Below are positions 16,341-24,780 of a DNA stretch of 64,000 nt, piece by piece. The notes under the pieces are model-generated. The model made no database searches and had not been told where the DNA came from. It saw only the letters and a program-made list of their open reading frames with translations. This DNA is from Kribbella antibiotica (GTDB taxonomy: Bacteria > Actinomycetota > Actinomycetes > Propionibacteriales > Kribbellaceae): positions 1-64,000 of the forward strand of contig NZ_SMKX01000019.1 of assembly GCF_004349055.1 (NCBI RefSeq). The letters are read 5' to 3'. The number at the start of each line of letters is the position of its first letter. Position 1 is the stretch's first letter. The position numbers and the translations under genes were made by a program.

Positions 16341-17501
16341 TTACATCCGGGTCGAATACGAATGCGCTCCGGTACCCGCCAGTCGCCCACCGTCGACAAT
16401 CAGGTACTCATCGCGGATCGGCGTCCCCGCCAACCACGACTCGAGGATCTCGCGCGTCCCAGCGGCGTACCGGGCCTGCGCAGACAGGGAGGAGCCGGAG
16501 ATGTGCGGGGTCATGCCGTGGTTCGGCATCGTGCGCCACGGGTGATCGGCCGGGGCGGGCTGTGGGTACCAGACATCGCCGGCGTACCCGGCGAGCTGTC
16601 CGCTCTCGAGAGCGGTGACGATCGCGTCGCGGTCGGCGATCTTCGCCCGAGCGGTGTTGATCAAGTAGGTACCGCGCTTCATTGTTGCGAGCAACTTCTC
16701 GCCGAACAGCCCTTCCGTCTCCGGGTGCAGGGGCGCGTTGATCGTCACCACATCGCAGTGCGGGACCATGTCGGCTGCGCTCGCGTGGAAGGTCAGGTTG
16801 AGTTCGCGTTCGACCGACTCCGGCAGGCGGTGCCGGTCGGTGTAATGCAGGTTCACTTCGAACGGCGTGAGTCGCCGCAAGACCGCCGTACCGATTCTTC
16901 CGGCGGCGACCGTGCCGACGTGCATCCCCTCGAGGTCGTAGGAGCGTTGCACGCAGTCCGCGATGTTCCAGCCGCCGTCAACGACGACCTGGTGCGACGG
17001 GATGTAGTTGCGCACCAGCCCGAGAATCATCATCACCACGTGCTCGGCCACACTGATGCTGTTGCTGAAGGTCACCTCGGCGACCGTCACTCCGTGCTGT
17101 ACGGCGGCATCCAGATCGACGTGGTCGGAGCCGATGCCCGCCGTGATCGCGAGCTTCAGGTTGGGCGCCTTCGCGATTCGCTCGGCGGTCAGATAGGCCG
17201 GCCAGAAGGGTTGCGAGATCACCACATCGGCGTCGGGCAACTCGCGATCGAGAACCGAGCCGTCGCCTTCCTTGTCCGACGTCACGACGAGGGTGTGCCC
17301 CTGGCTCTCCAGGAAACTGCGCAGGCCGAGCTCCCCGGACACGCTGCCGAGCAACTCGCCCGGCGTGAAGTCGATCGCCTTCGGGGTCGGCGCCGTCTGG
17401 CCGCCGGGGTAGGTCGTGATCGTCGGCACGTCGTCGCGCGCGTACGACGTCGGGTAGCCGGTCGTGGGGTCGTCGTACAGGACACAGAGGATCTTCGCCA
17501 T
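16341..17501 (-). CDS. fdh: NAD-dependent formate dehydrogenase
   Basis: This 386-residue cytosolic D-2-hydroxyacid-dehydrogenase-fold enzyme oxidises formate to CO2 with NAD. It aligns closely with the Pseudomonas sp. 101 enzyme: YPGGQTAPTPKAIDFTPG, TAGIGSDHVDLDAA, NAD-binding AAGRIG with the NAD-selective Asp in HYTDRHRLPESV, catalytic Arg in NTARAKIADRDA, and catalytic His in MTPHISGSS. AAGGAG lies 10 nt before the ATG. It follows the LysR gene by 45 bp on the same strand. It would remove formate released by the frc pathway and yield NADH. Confidence 0.95.
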   Translation of the reverse strand: MAKILCVLYDDPTTGYPTSYARDDVPTITTYPGGQTAPTPKAIDFTPGELLGSVSGELGLRSFLESQGHTLVVTSDKEGDGSVLDRELPDADVVISQPFWPAYLTAERIAKAPNLKLAITAGIGSDHVDLDAAVQHGVTVAEVTFSNSISVAEHVVMMILGLVRNYIPSHQVVVDGGWNIADCVQRSYDLEGMHVGTVAAGRIGTAVLRRLTPFEVNLHYTDRHRLPESVERELNLTFHASAADMVPHCDVVTINAPLHPETEGLFGEKLLATMKRGTYLINTARAKIADRDAIVTALESGQLAGYAGDVWYPQPAPADHPWRTMPNHGMTPHISGSSLSAQARYAAGTREILESWLAGTPIRDEYLIVDGGRLAGTGAHSYSTRM

Positions 17502-17546
17502 GATGTGGAATCTCCTTGTTCTTCAGGGGATTCCACCGTCCCGCTG

Positions 17547-18518
17547 TTAGGTGCCGACGGTCAAAGACTTGCTGGTTATCTCGTGATAGGCGGTACCCAT
17601 CAAATGCACGTCGAGTAGATCGTCGAGGGCTTTGTGAACACCTGCCTGGCGGGCGACATCGAGCAGCGCTCTTGCCAGCACGGGCTCGGGGCTGCGGGCC
17701 GCGATCACCAGGCCGACGCGCGGTCCGTGGGCTGGGCCCTTCAGCGGTACGACGCGCATCCCGTCCGGTACGCCGAACATGTGCAGCCAGGCATGGGAAA
17801 TCACCGTCGACCAGTGGTCGCCGTGGAGGTGGCTGTAGAGGCCCGAGACGGTGTCACTCTCGATGGCGGGGGTGGCGATGACGCCGTCGTCAGTGAAGTA
17901 GCCGTTCATGATCCGGCGGTTGCGCATGTCCGGCGACAACAGGCAGAGCGGCAGCTCGGCAACCTGCGCCCACGTTGCCATCGGCAACTCGGCCAACGGG
18001 GAGTGCTGTGGAGTGAGCAGGAGGTAGCGCTCTTCGTACAGCGGGGTCTTGCGAACCTGGCCGAGCGTGTCATCGTCGAGGTACGTCATCGCGACATCGA
18101 GGTCGAACTCGGCCAGCTTCTGGGTGATATCCCGCGACGACAGCGACTCGATCGTCACCCGTGCGTGCCCGTGCCGCTCACAGAACGGTGTCGTCAGCAA
18201 CGAGATCACCGGCATTGCGGTAGGGATCGCGCCGAGTCTCAGGGTGCCGGTCAGGCCGCCCCGCAGCACAGACAACTCGTGCTTCAATGCGTCCTGCTCC
18301 GCCAGGATCCGCTGCGCCCACAGCAGCACCCGCTCGCCCTCGGGTGTCAGCCCCTCGAATCGCCGGCCCCTTCGCACGATCGGTACGTCGAGCTCCTGCT
18401 CGAGCTTGCGGATCGCGGCCGACAGTGATGGCTGCGATACGTAACAGGCGTTGGCGGCTCGGGCGAAATGCTTCTCCCGAGCGAGGGCCACCAGGTACTC
18501 CAACTGCCTCAGCAGCAT
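17547..18518 (-). CDS. LysR-family regulator, probable formate dehydrogenase activator
   Basis: This 323-residue LTTR has an N-terminal helix-turn-helix (LRQLEYLVALAREKHFARAA, SQPSLSAAIRKLEQEL) and a periplasmic-binding-like effector domain from about residue 90. ATG at 18518 is preferred because the HTH consensus begins at MLLRQLEYL; the upstream extension is not family-like. There is no Shine-Dalgarno. It is transcribed toward fdh (45 bp gap) rather than divergently, so the two probably share an mRNA. Formate or a related acid is a plausible inducer. Confidence 0.88.
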   Translation of the reverse strand: MLLRQLEYLVALAREKHFARAANACYVSQPSLSAAIRKLEQELDVPIVRRGRRFEGLTPEGERVLLWAQRILAEQDALKHELSVLRGGLTGTLRLGAIPTAMPVISLLTTPFCERHGHARVTIESLSSRDITQKLAEFDLDVAMTYLDDDTLGQVRKTPLYEERYLLLTPQHSPLAELPMATWAQVAELPLCLLSPDMRNRRIMNGYFTDDGVIATPAIESDTVSGLYSHLHGDHWSTVISHAWLHMFGVPDGMRVVPLKGPAHGPRVGLVIAARSPEPVLARALLDVARQAGVHKALDDLLDVHLMGTAYHEITSKSLTVGT

Positions 18519-18533
18519 CGCGCATACCAGCTG

Positions 18534-18544
18534 TCTGTATACAT
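18534..18544. promoter_or_regulatory. TCTGTATACAT site upstream of LysR gene
   Basis: This is an identical 11-mer to 16282-16292, placed 16 nt upstream of the LysR start, with the TGTATACA palindrome inside. Confidence 0.35.
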
Positions 18545-18682
18545 AATCCAACTGTAGTGATCGGGGTCCAGCTTCGATAGGTCTCACCTGTCTGTGACTC
18601 AGATCACAACTGCCCGCTGTCTGCTCTGCCGCCTACCGATCGACGCACTGGCAAGACATTCGTTGTGGAGAAAGGTAGACAG

Positions 18683-19438
18683 ATGCAGAAAGTCACGTCA
18701 CCAGACGGCACCGAAATCGCGTACGACGTGATCGGCACCGGACCCGGCTTGGTCCTGGTGGCCGGTGCGTTCACCGCCAGGTCGTACTTCACCCCGTACG
18801 TCGAGGCGCTGTCGACCGCCTTCGCCGTGGTCAACTACGACCGCCGCGGCCGCGGTGATTCCGGCGACACCTCGCCGTACGCGGTCGAGCGCGAGTGGGA
18901 AGACCTGGCCGCCGTACAGGCCGCAACGGGCGCGCGCTTCGCCTGTGCTTTTTCATCAGGGGTGATGGTGCTGCTGCAGTCCGGGGTGCCGTTCGAGCAG
19001 CTGGCCGTGGTGGAGCCGCCGTTCCGCACCGAGGGCGCACCGCCAGTGCCGGACCGGTACGTCGAGCGTCTGCAGGAACTCGATGCCGCAGGAGCCGCCG
19101 AGCTCTTCATGGTCGAGGCAGTAGGCCAGCCCAAGGAGGCGGTCGACCAAATGCGCTCCACCCCCATGTGGCCCGAGCTGATCGCCATGGCTCCAACCCT
19201 CCTGTACGACGCGCTCCAGTTGCGGGACAGCGCCGTACCGACCGCTCTGCTCAAGTCGATCAACACGCCAACACTCGCCCTCTTCAGCAACGCCAGCCCG
19301 GCGTGGCTACAAGAGTCAGTCCGCCAAACCGCCGCAGCCCTCCCGGATGCAACCGCCGAAGGCCACGAAGGAACCTTCCATACCGTCTCCCCGGAAACGC
19401 TCACTCAGGTACTGACGGGTCGGTTCTTGGGGGTGTGA
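18683..19438 (+). CDS. Alpha/beta-hydrolase family protein
   Basis: This 251-residue protein has the alpha/beta-hydrolase core: DGTEIAYDVIGTGPGLVLVAG (strand and oxyanion region), NYDRRGRGDSG, a nucleophile elbow CAFSSGV where the first Gly of GxSxG is Ala, and a C-terminal His in HEGTFHTV. ATG at 18683 is chosen over GTG 18665 because the upstream purine run GGAGAAAGG serves as ribosome-binding site. A half-site GGTAGACAG resembling the GntR palindrome overlaps its leader. Substrate unknown. Confidence 0.75.
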   Translation: MQKVTSPDGTEIAYDVIGTGPGLVLVAGAFTARSYFTPYVEALSTAFAVVNYDRRGRGDSGDTSPYAVEREWEDLAAVQAATGARFACAFSSGVMVLLQSGVPFEQLAVVEPPFRTEGAPPVPDRYVERLQELDAAGAAELFMVEAVGQPKEAVDQMRSTPMWPELIAMAPTLLYDALQLRDSAVPTALLKSINTPTLALFSNASPAWLQESVRQTAAALPDATAEGHEGTFHTVSPETLTQVLTGRFLGV

Positions 19439-19450
19439 GCTGCTTTGGCA

Positions 19451-19609
19451 ATGGTTGCTCGCCGCTCCGGACAAGCCGGGCACGTTGTCTGTGGCTGGTC
19501 GCCGCGGCGGCCGCGTTACATAAAGAGCTTGGCTGGGGCCGGCGCGGGGTTGAGGTACTGGCGAGGTTGGCGATCGCGTGACCGCTGCTTGAGGTACCCG
19601 CTATGGCTG
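19451..19609 (+). repeat. Left arm of 159-bp inverted repeat
   Basis: It matches the reverse complement of 20100-20258 over the full 159 bp with about 16 mismatches by eye and no gaps. The first 95 bp differ at only two positions. Confidence 0.85.
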
Positions 19610-20099
19610 AGGTCGAAAAGCAGCGCCAGTGTGGAAACTTCATGTCGCCATTTGCACAAAACGTTCCACCCAGCTCTCCAGGCGGGCTAGTAGGTGGGGC
19701 CGGGGAGCTTTACCCGTCATTCCAGGTCAGTTTCGCTCCCCAGCCCGCCCGGATACCTCACGAATCGGGCACTGGGGAGTCCTACTGGCGTATCCGCCTG
19801 CCGTTTCGCGCTACGCGTGACTTTTTCGGGTCCATACGCCGAAAACTCACGCATAGTGAGCGCCGGCGAGTCCAGCCGGGCCAACAACCGGGAGCTTGAA
19901 CAAGAAAAGGTGGGCCAGGACAGGTAACTACTTGCTCACGCCCACCACCAAGCCCACAGACCCCCGACAACTGGACAGCGCCGCGACGAAAAAGGGGCAA
20001 CCAGCGAGGCAGCCGGGCACGGCAGCACCCCCGGCCTCCTTGCCAGCGCTTTTCACCACCAACAAAGGGTCACGTTCCAGGCGTCCCCACTACCGGCCG

Positions 20100-20258
20100 C
20101 AACCATAGCGAGCACCTCAATCGGCGCGAGCGCGATCGCCGACCTCGCCAGTACCTCAACCAGCCACCGGCCCCAGCCAAGCTCTTTATGTAACGCGGCC
20201 GCCGCGGCGACCAGCCAAAGACAACGTGCCCGGCTTGTCCGGTGCGGCGAGCAACCAT
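20100..20258 (-). repeat. Right arm of 159-bp inverted repeat
   Basis: It is an inverted copy of 19451-19609. Its distal end (GCGGCGAGCAACCAT) is also the beginning of the 46-bp tandem unit. Confidence 0.85.
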
Positions 20259-20395
20259 GCACCGCCGTACCAGCCAGCCGCAGTCGTTGCGGCGAGCAAC
20301 CATGCACCGCCGTACCAGCCCAGCCGCAGTCGTTGCGGCGAGCAACCACGCCGCCATACCAGCCCGGCCGCAGGTAGTCCGGCGCGCAACTAGCC
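20243..20395 (+). repeat. Tandem 45/46-bp repeats
   Basis: Units at 20243-20287, 20288-20333 and 20334-20379 each begin TGCGGCGAGCAACCA and end around GCCGCAGTCGT; a partial fourth unit follows to 20395. The first two are near identical and the third is diverged. Confidence 0.85.
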
Positions 20396-20415
20396 AGACG
20401 GGAGTCTGGGGTTTG

Positions 20416-21141
20416 CTAAGCGCCGGCTGGGCGGATGAGGTGGGGGTGAGCGGTAGCGAGTTCGGCGTACGCCGCGAGGACGAGGGCGGGAATGTCGACG
20501 TGGTCGATGAAGTTGCGGCCGCGCGGACCGTAGCCGTGCTCGTCGTCATGTAGCCGACGGATCTCGCCCAGAACCAGCGAGCGGAACCGTGGCAATCCCC
20601 AGATCTCCGGATGGTCAGGGCCGGCGCTCACGAATTCTGGGCCTATCCAGGGGAGCACCGGCGCGTGGCTGATGAGCTGCGTGCCGGGGAGATCGGCGAA
20701 CGAGCGCGCGAAGCTCGCGTGCGTTCGCCGTTGCATCGTCGGGTCCTGGATCAGCACGAGAGCTGCCGGCTCGTCGATCAGCCTCCGGGTGAACGCCGCG
20801 TTGTCACCACAGTTCGTCGACTGGTCCTCCACCTGCAGAGCCGCGGCCGGTACGTCGAACTGCGTGGTGAGGACGTCGCGGAAGACGTGCGATTCCGGGC
20901 GACCCACCGCTACCGTTAGGCCGCGGCGTCTGACCGCGGTGTCGAGGTGATGGGTCGAGTGGCCGATGCCGCCGCTGATCAGGATTCGTGCGGCGGTGGC
21001 GTGGTGCAGCTGAGCCGCGACCTCGACCGACTCGAGCACGGCCGAGCCCATCAACACGATGATGTCCACCCGCTCGGGCAACACGTCGCGTCGAGCGAGG
21101 TAGCGGCCGATGGTGGTCTCAGCCGGAGTCGACTCGGTCAT
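20416..21141 (-). CDS. DUF218/YdcF-family protein
   Basis: This 241-residue protein matches the YdcF/ElyC-type DUF218 fold: DIIVLMGSAV near the N-terminus, ILISGGIGH, and the signature VEDQSTNCGDNAAFT, equivalent to E-x-x-S-x-N-T-x-x-N. There is no signal peptide or membrane segment, so it is a cytosolic version. AGGA lies 6-7 nt before the ATG. It sits 14 bp downstream of the beta-clamp gene on the same strand and is probably co-transcribed with it. Biochemical role is unknown. Confidence 0.8.
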   Translation of the reverse strand: MTESTPAETTIGRYLARRDVLPERVDIIVLMGSAVLESVEVAAQLHHATAARILISGGIGHSTHHLDTAVRRRGLTVAVGRPESHVFRDVLTTQFDVPAAALQVEDQSTNCGDNAAFTRRLIDEPAALVLIQDPTMQRRTHASFARSFADLPGTQLISHAPVLPWIGPEFVSAGPDHPEIWGLPRFRSLVLGEIRRLHDDEHGYGPRGRNFIDHVDIPALVLAAYAELATAHPHLIRPAGA

Positions 21142-21155
21142 GCGTCATCCTGACA

Positions 21156-22289
21156 TCAGCCCACCATTCGCAGCGGCACCACGATGTACGCCGAGTCGCC
21201 GCTGGGCTCGTCGTCGGCGGAGCGCAGGCCGACGACGTTGACCGGCTTAGTCGGCTCCGTGAACGAGAAGTGCGCGACCGGTGTGCCAAGAGCACTAAGC
21301 GCATCGAGCAGATAGCCCGTGTTGAAGCCGATCGTCAACGGATCGCCGGTGAGTTTGGCCTCGATCGGCTCGGTGGCCTCCGCCTCCTCGCCGCTCCCGG
21401 CGCTGAGGGTCGCCGTGCCGTCGGTGAACGCGAATCGCAGCGGCGAAGTCCGCTCAGCCACCAGAGACACCCGTTTGACCGCCTCGAGCAGCGTGGCGGT
21501 CTCCATGGTGACCGTCCTGGTGATCGCGCCGGGAGACGGGATCAGCTTGCGCACCTTCGGAAACTCGGCGTCGATCAACCGGCTGGTCGCCCGTCGGCCG
21601 GCCCCCTCGAACCCGATCAACCCGTCCCCTGTGCGAGTTGAACCGAGTGCGAGGGTGACCTCGTGGCCGGCCATCGTCTTGGCCAGGCCGGCCAGCACCT
21701 TTGCCGGGACGAGCGCATCCGCCTCGATCTCCGGATCGGACGGCTCCCAGCTGAAGCTGCGGACCGCCAGCCGGTAGCGATCCGTGGCCAGCAACGTGAT
21801 CACTGGCCCACGGATCTCCACCCGCACCCCCGTGAGTACCGGCAAGGTGTCGTCGCGCCCCGCGGCGGTCACCACCTGAGTGACCGCCCGCGCCAACACC
21901 TCACCGCTCACCACCCCACCGGCTGCCGGAAGCTCCGGCAATGGTGGGTATTCCCCCCATGGCAGCGTCTGGAGCGCAAACCGGGAGCTGCCGCTGGACA
22001 CCGTGACCCGCGCCCCCTCCGCATGCAGGTCAACGGTGTCCCGCGGCATAGCCCGGCAGATGCCGGCCAGAAGCCGCCCCGACAGCAGGACACGGCCGTC
22101 GTCCCCCACGTCCGCCGGCATGGCGACGCGTGCCGAGCTCTCGAAATCGAACCCCGACACCGTCAGCACCCCGTCGGCCGCCTCAACGGCCATCCCCGCA
22201 AGAATCGGCACACTTGGTCGGGTCGGTAGCCCCCTAGCCACCCAACCAACAGCCTCAGCCAGCACCTCACGCCCGACTCGAACCTTCAC
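21156..22289 (-). CDS. dnaN: DNA polymerase III beta subunit paralogue (sliding clamp)
   Basis: This 377-residue protein has three clamp domains, with VPILAGMAVEA in domain 1, DTLPVLTGVRVEI and LLATDRYRLAVRSF in domain 2, and the C-terminal YIVVPLRMVG in place of the usual PMRL-type ending. GTG at 22289 is the start because GGAGG lies 7 nt upstream; the GTG at 22295 would be 1 nt from it. dnaA, recF and gyrB are not nearby, so this is not the oriC copy; it is presumably an accessory clamp for repair or a specialised polymerase. Confidence 0.88.
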   Translation of the reverse strand: MKVRVGREVLAEAVGWVARGLPTRPSVPILAGMAVEAADGVLTVSGFDFESSARVAMPADVGDDGRVLLSGRLLAGICRAMPRDTVDLHAEGARVTVSSGSSRFALQTLPWGEYPPLPELPAAGGVVSGEVLARAVTQVVTAAGRDDTLPVLTGVRVEIRGPVITLLATDRYRLAVRSFSWEPSDPEIEADALVPAKVLAGLAKTMAGHEVTLALGSTRTGDGLIGFEGAGRRATSRLIDAEFPKVRKLIPSPGAITRTVTMETATLLEAVKRVSLVAERTSPLRFAFTDGTATLSAGSGEEAEATEPIEAKLTGDPLTIGFNTGYLLDALSALGTPVAHFSFTEPTKPVNVVGLRSADDEPSGDSAYIVVPLRMVG

Positions 22290-22338
22290 GGTCACCCCTC
22301 CAGATCGCGAGGTTCAACCCAATCAGGCGCCGCCGACA

Positions 22339-22374
22339 GTTTCCGGTGCCCCGTTCAGGTGGGGCACCGGAAAC
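22339..22374. terminator. Terminator hairpin after alcohol dehydrogenase
   Basis: A 14-bp perfect stem pairs GTTTCCGGTGCCCC (22339-22352) with 22361-22374 over an 8-nt loop. It lies 5 bp past the minus-strand dehydrogenase stop and upstream of the beta-clamp gene. Confidence 0.8.
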
Positions 22375-22379
22375 CCCTG

Positions 22380-23351
22380 TCAGGTCACGGCTATCACCAC
22401 TTTCCCGCGCACGTGACCGTCGATCAGGTACTGGATCGCCGCCTTCGTCTCGGCGAGCGGAAACACGCGGTCGAGCGCCGGCACTACCTGGCCGGTCTCG
22501 ATCAGTTCCGTCATCACCTGCAGGTCGGCGTGGTTCTCGGAGTTCATGAGCGGACGGAGTCGCTGGCCGATGAACCGCGACAGCAGCATCGCCCGCAACT
22601 GGCGGTCGTTGCCCCCGATCCAGCGGCCGCCCGTTTCACCTCCGACGATGACGAGCGTCCCCGTCGGGGTCATCGCTTTCCGCAGCCGGCGCAGCGACGC
22701 GTTCCCGTTGATGTCGATGATCACGTCGAAGGGTCCGTACTGCGTGAAGTCGTCGGTGCGATAGTCGAGCACGTGATGTGCACCCAGCCACCGGACGAGG
22801 TTAGCCTTGTTGGCACTGCACGACGCGGTGACCTCGGCGCCGTACGTCTCAGCCACCTGCACCGCGTAGCTGCCCACGCCGCCGGAAGCGCCGAGGATCA
22901 GCACCCGGTCACCCACCTTGACCTCGGCCTTGTCGCGGACCGCCTGCAGCGCAGTGAGCGCGGAGATCGGTACGGCGGCAGCCTGCTCGAAGGTCAGATT
23001 CTTCGGCTTCGGAGCCAGTTTGCGCTCCGGAACGCGGGCGTACTCGGCGAAGGCACCGATACCGATGCCGTACACCTCGTCGCCCGGTCGGAACCGGCTG
23101 ACCCCGGCTCCGACCGAGCTGACCACGCCGGCCAGGTCCATCCCGAGCACCGGGTTCTTCGGCGTACGAACGCCGTACCCGGCGAGTCGGACGGGATAGG
23201 GGAGTCCGGCCATGAGGTGCCAGACGCCCCGATCCACCCCCGCCGCGCGGACCTCGACGAGGACCTCGTCCTCGGCCGGGACCGGGACCTCGATGTCGCG
23301 GAGTGCGAGCACCCCCAGGTCGCCGTACCGGTTCTGTGTCATCGCCAGCAT
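22380..23351 (-). CDS. NAD(P)-dependent zinc-free alcohol dehydrogenase / quinone oxidoreductase
   Basis: This 323-residue MDR-superfamily protein has a GroES-like N-terminal domain (VLVEVRAAGVDRGVWHLMAG, VLGMDLAGVV) and a Rossmann domain with VLILGASGGVGSYAVQVA and a nucleotide-binding loop near TASCSANKANL. Structural and catalytic zinc cysteines are missing, as in quinone oxidoreductases. GGGGGGA precedes the ATG by about 8 nt. It is divergent from a TetR gene with a 30-bp operator in the 98-bp gap, so it is probably TetR-repressed. Confidence 0.88.
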   Translation of the reverse strand: MLAMTQNRYGDLGVLALRDIEVPVPAEDEVLVEVRAAGVDRGVWHLMAGLPYPVRLAGYGVRTPKNPVLGMDLAGVVSSVGAGVSRFRPGDEVYGIGIGAFAEYARVPERKLAPKPKNLTFEQAAAVPISALTALQAVRDKAEVKVGDRVLILGASGGVGSYAVQVAETYGAEVTASCSANKANLVRWLGAHHVLDYRTDDFTQYGPFDVIIDINGNASLRRLRKAMTPTGTLVIVGGETGGRWIGGNDRQLRAMLLSRFIGQRLRPLMNSENHADLQVMTELIETGQVVPALDRVFPLAETKAAIQYLIDGHVRGKVVIAVT

Positions 23352-23372
23352 TGTTTCGTTCCCCCCAGGCTG

Positions 23373-23402
23373 AACTTACGGCGTAAGCTTACGATGTAAG
23401 TT
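23373..23402. promoter_or_regulatory. TetR operator, 30-bp near-perfect palindrome
   Basis: AACTTACGGCGTAAG (23373-23387) faces CTTACGATGTAAGTT; only two positions per half break symmetry. It lies between the divergent dehydrogenase and TetR genes. Confidence 0.75.
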
Positions 23403-23449
23403 ATAGGATGTCGACCGATTTCGTCCAGTGATTCGTAAAGGAGTGACCG

Positions 23450-24091
23450 ATGACACCGCGCGGCGATCCACTCAACCGGGAACGCGTGCTGCGGGCGGCG
23501 ATCGCGCTCGCCGACCGTGACGGTCTCGATGCGCTGAGTATGCGAAAACTCGGGACCGAGCTCGGGATCGAAGCGATGTCGCTCTACAACCACGTGAAGA
23601 ACAAGAACGATCTGCTCGACGCGATCGTCGACCTGGTGCTGACCGACATCGAGGTCCCGCCGACCGGTACGCCGTGGAAGGAAGCGATGCGGCGCCGTTC
23701 GATCTCCGCTCACGACGTGCTGGTCGCGCATCCGTGGGCGGCGGTGCAGATCATGTCCCGGTTCACGATCGGCCCGGGCATGACGAAGTACCTGGACTCG
23801 ACGCTCGGGCGGCTACTGGAGGGCGGCTTCACGGTCGAGGGCGCGCTGGATGCGTGGCATGCGCTGGATAGTCACCTCTACGGCTTCACCATGCAGGAGG
23901 TGAGCCTGCCGTTTGCCGTTGAGGCCGCACCGGATGTCTCGGCTCAGGTGGTGGGCGGCCTGGATCCCGAGCGGTTCCCGCATGTCGTGCGGATCATGGC
24001 GCACGTGATGCAGTCCGGCCGGGTCGAGGACTTCACCTTCGGCCTCGACCTCGTCCTGGATGGACTGGAGAGCAAACTCAACGGAAGCTGA
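23450..24091 (+). CDS. TetR-family regulator (TetR_C type)
   Basis: This 213-residue repressor has an N-terminal HTH (LNRERVLRAAIALADRDGLD, LGIEAMSLYNHVKNK, the Y-x-H-V-x-x-K hallmark) and a TetR_C-like ligand domain. AAGGAG lies 6 nt before the ATG. It is divergent from the alcohol dehydrogenase and presumably represses both through the palindrome at 23373-23402. Its 3' end overlaps the convergent ATPase gene by 14 bp. Confidence 0.9.
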   Translation: MTPRGDPLNRERVLRAAIALADRDGLDALSMRKLGTELGIEAMSLYNHVKNKNDLLDAIVDLVLTDIEVPPTGTPWKEAMRRRSISAHDVLVAHPWAAVQIMSRFTIGPGMTKYLDSTLGRLLEGGFTVEGALDAWHALDSHLYGFTMQEVSLPFAVEAAPDVSAQVVGGLDPERFPHVVRIMAHVMQSGRVEDFTFGLDLVLDGLESKLNGS

Positions 24092-24653
24092 TCGCCTGCA
24101 GTCGGCTGGCCTGCCGCCGGCTCAGTACGATCGCGGACCGCGCGCCCGGGACCACCTGTCCCGGGTCCTCGGCCGCCTTGGCCAGCAACTGCGGCCACCG
24201 CCGGCAGTGCGTCTCCATACTTCCCGTGCGTACGACGCGTCCGCGCGACCACTGCCCGTCCCGCGCCACCTCACCCGGTACGTCGATGAGGATCAGGTGC
24301 AATGGCAGTCCGGCGCGCTTAGCCCGCCAGCCGAGCAGGCGTCGTACCCATGGACGCGTAGCGCAGTCATGGATCACCAGCGGGCCACTCTTCATCGCAC
24401 TGAGCACCTGCACGTAGTAAGTGAGGTGCAGCAGCGGACGCCAGTAGGAATACGGGACTACGCCGAGCACTCGCATCCACCGCGCCCGCAGCCGCTCGGA
24501 GTCGAACACCTGCACCCCGCCGTTCTCCGCGCCCTCCGGAAAGAGCCGACGCAGCAGTGTGCTTTTTCCGGCCCCCGGAATCCCGGCCAGCACCACCACG
24601 GCATCGCGCGAGTACCGGATCTCTTCCTCGGCCCCGACGACCGCCAGGTTCAT
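24078..24653 (-). CDS. P-loop ATPase/kinase-like protein
   Basis: This 191-residue AAA-type small kinase has Walker A GIPGAGKST (residues about 24-32), then GVQVFDSERLRARW and VIHDCATRPW in the Walker B position; the fold resembles zeta-toxin/polynucleotide-kinase-like NTPases. There is no antitoxin-like partner beside it. The start is ATG 24653; GTG 24662 is possible, and neither has a clear Shine-Dalgarno. Substrate unknown. Confidence 0.75.
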   Translation of the reverse strand: MNLAVVGAEEEIRYSRDAVVVLAGIPGAGKSTLLRRLFPEGAENGGVQVFDSERLRARWMRVLGVVPYSYWRPLLHLTYYVQVLSAMKSGPLVIHDCATRPWVRRLLGWRAKRAGLPLHLILIDVPGEVARDGQWSRGRVVRTGSMETHCRRWPQLLAKAAEDPGQVVPGARSAIVLSRRQASRLQAISFR

Positions 24654-24780
24654 CGCTATCACGTCAGTGCCCTTCCCTAGCCCGCCAATACCGGTTAGAC
24701 GGCACGGTTCCCCGTTCCGCCCCGTGGGTGCACTAAGAACTAGCTAGGAGTTCCCTGAGAGCGAGCGACTGTGACGTGAA

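Larger units (their letters stand above)
19439..20415. other. 977-bp gene-free, repeat-rich region
   Basis: No convincing ORF lies here. It contains two 159-bp inverted arms (19451-19609, 20100-20258), a 490-bp interior with strong secondary structure, and about 3.3 tandem 46-bp units (20243-20395). Within the interior, GGCGGGCT (19681-19688) pairs with 19742-19749, stacked on GGGGAGC (19702-19708) with 19735-19741. GCGTGA plus TTTTCGG (19815-19829) pairs with 19839-19852. No transposase or reverse transcriptase is present. Confidence 0.7.

Noticed and set aside
20243-20395. CRISPR-like array
   Set aside because: Units are contiguous tandem copies with no unique spacers, and no cas genes are present.
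19439-20415. Short ORFs in the repeat region (including one of 159 codons)
   Set aside because: The same peptide words recur only because the DNA arms are copies; no ribosome-binding site or coding signal.
24078-24653. Toxin of a toxin-antitoxin pair (zeta-like kinase)
   Set aside because: No small antitoxin gene adjoins it; P-loop kinase similarity alone is too broad.
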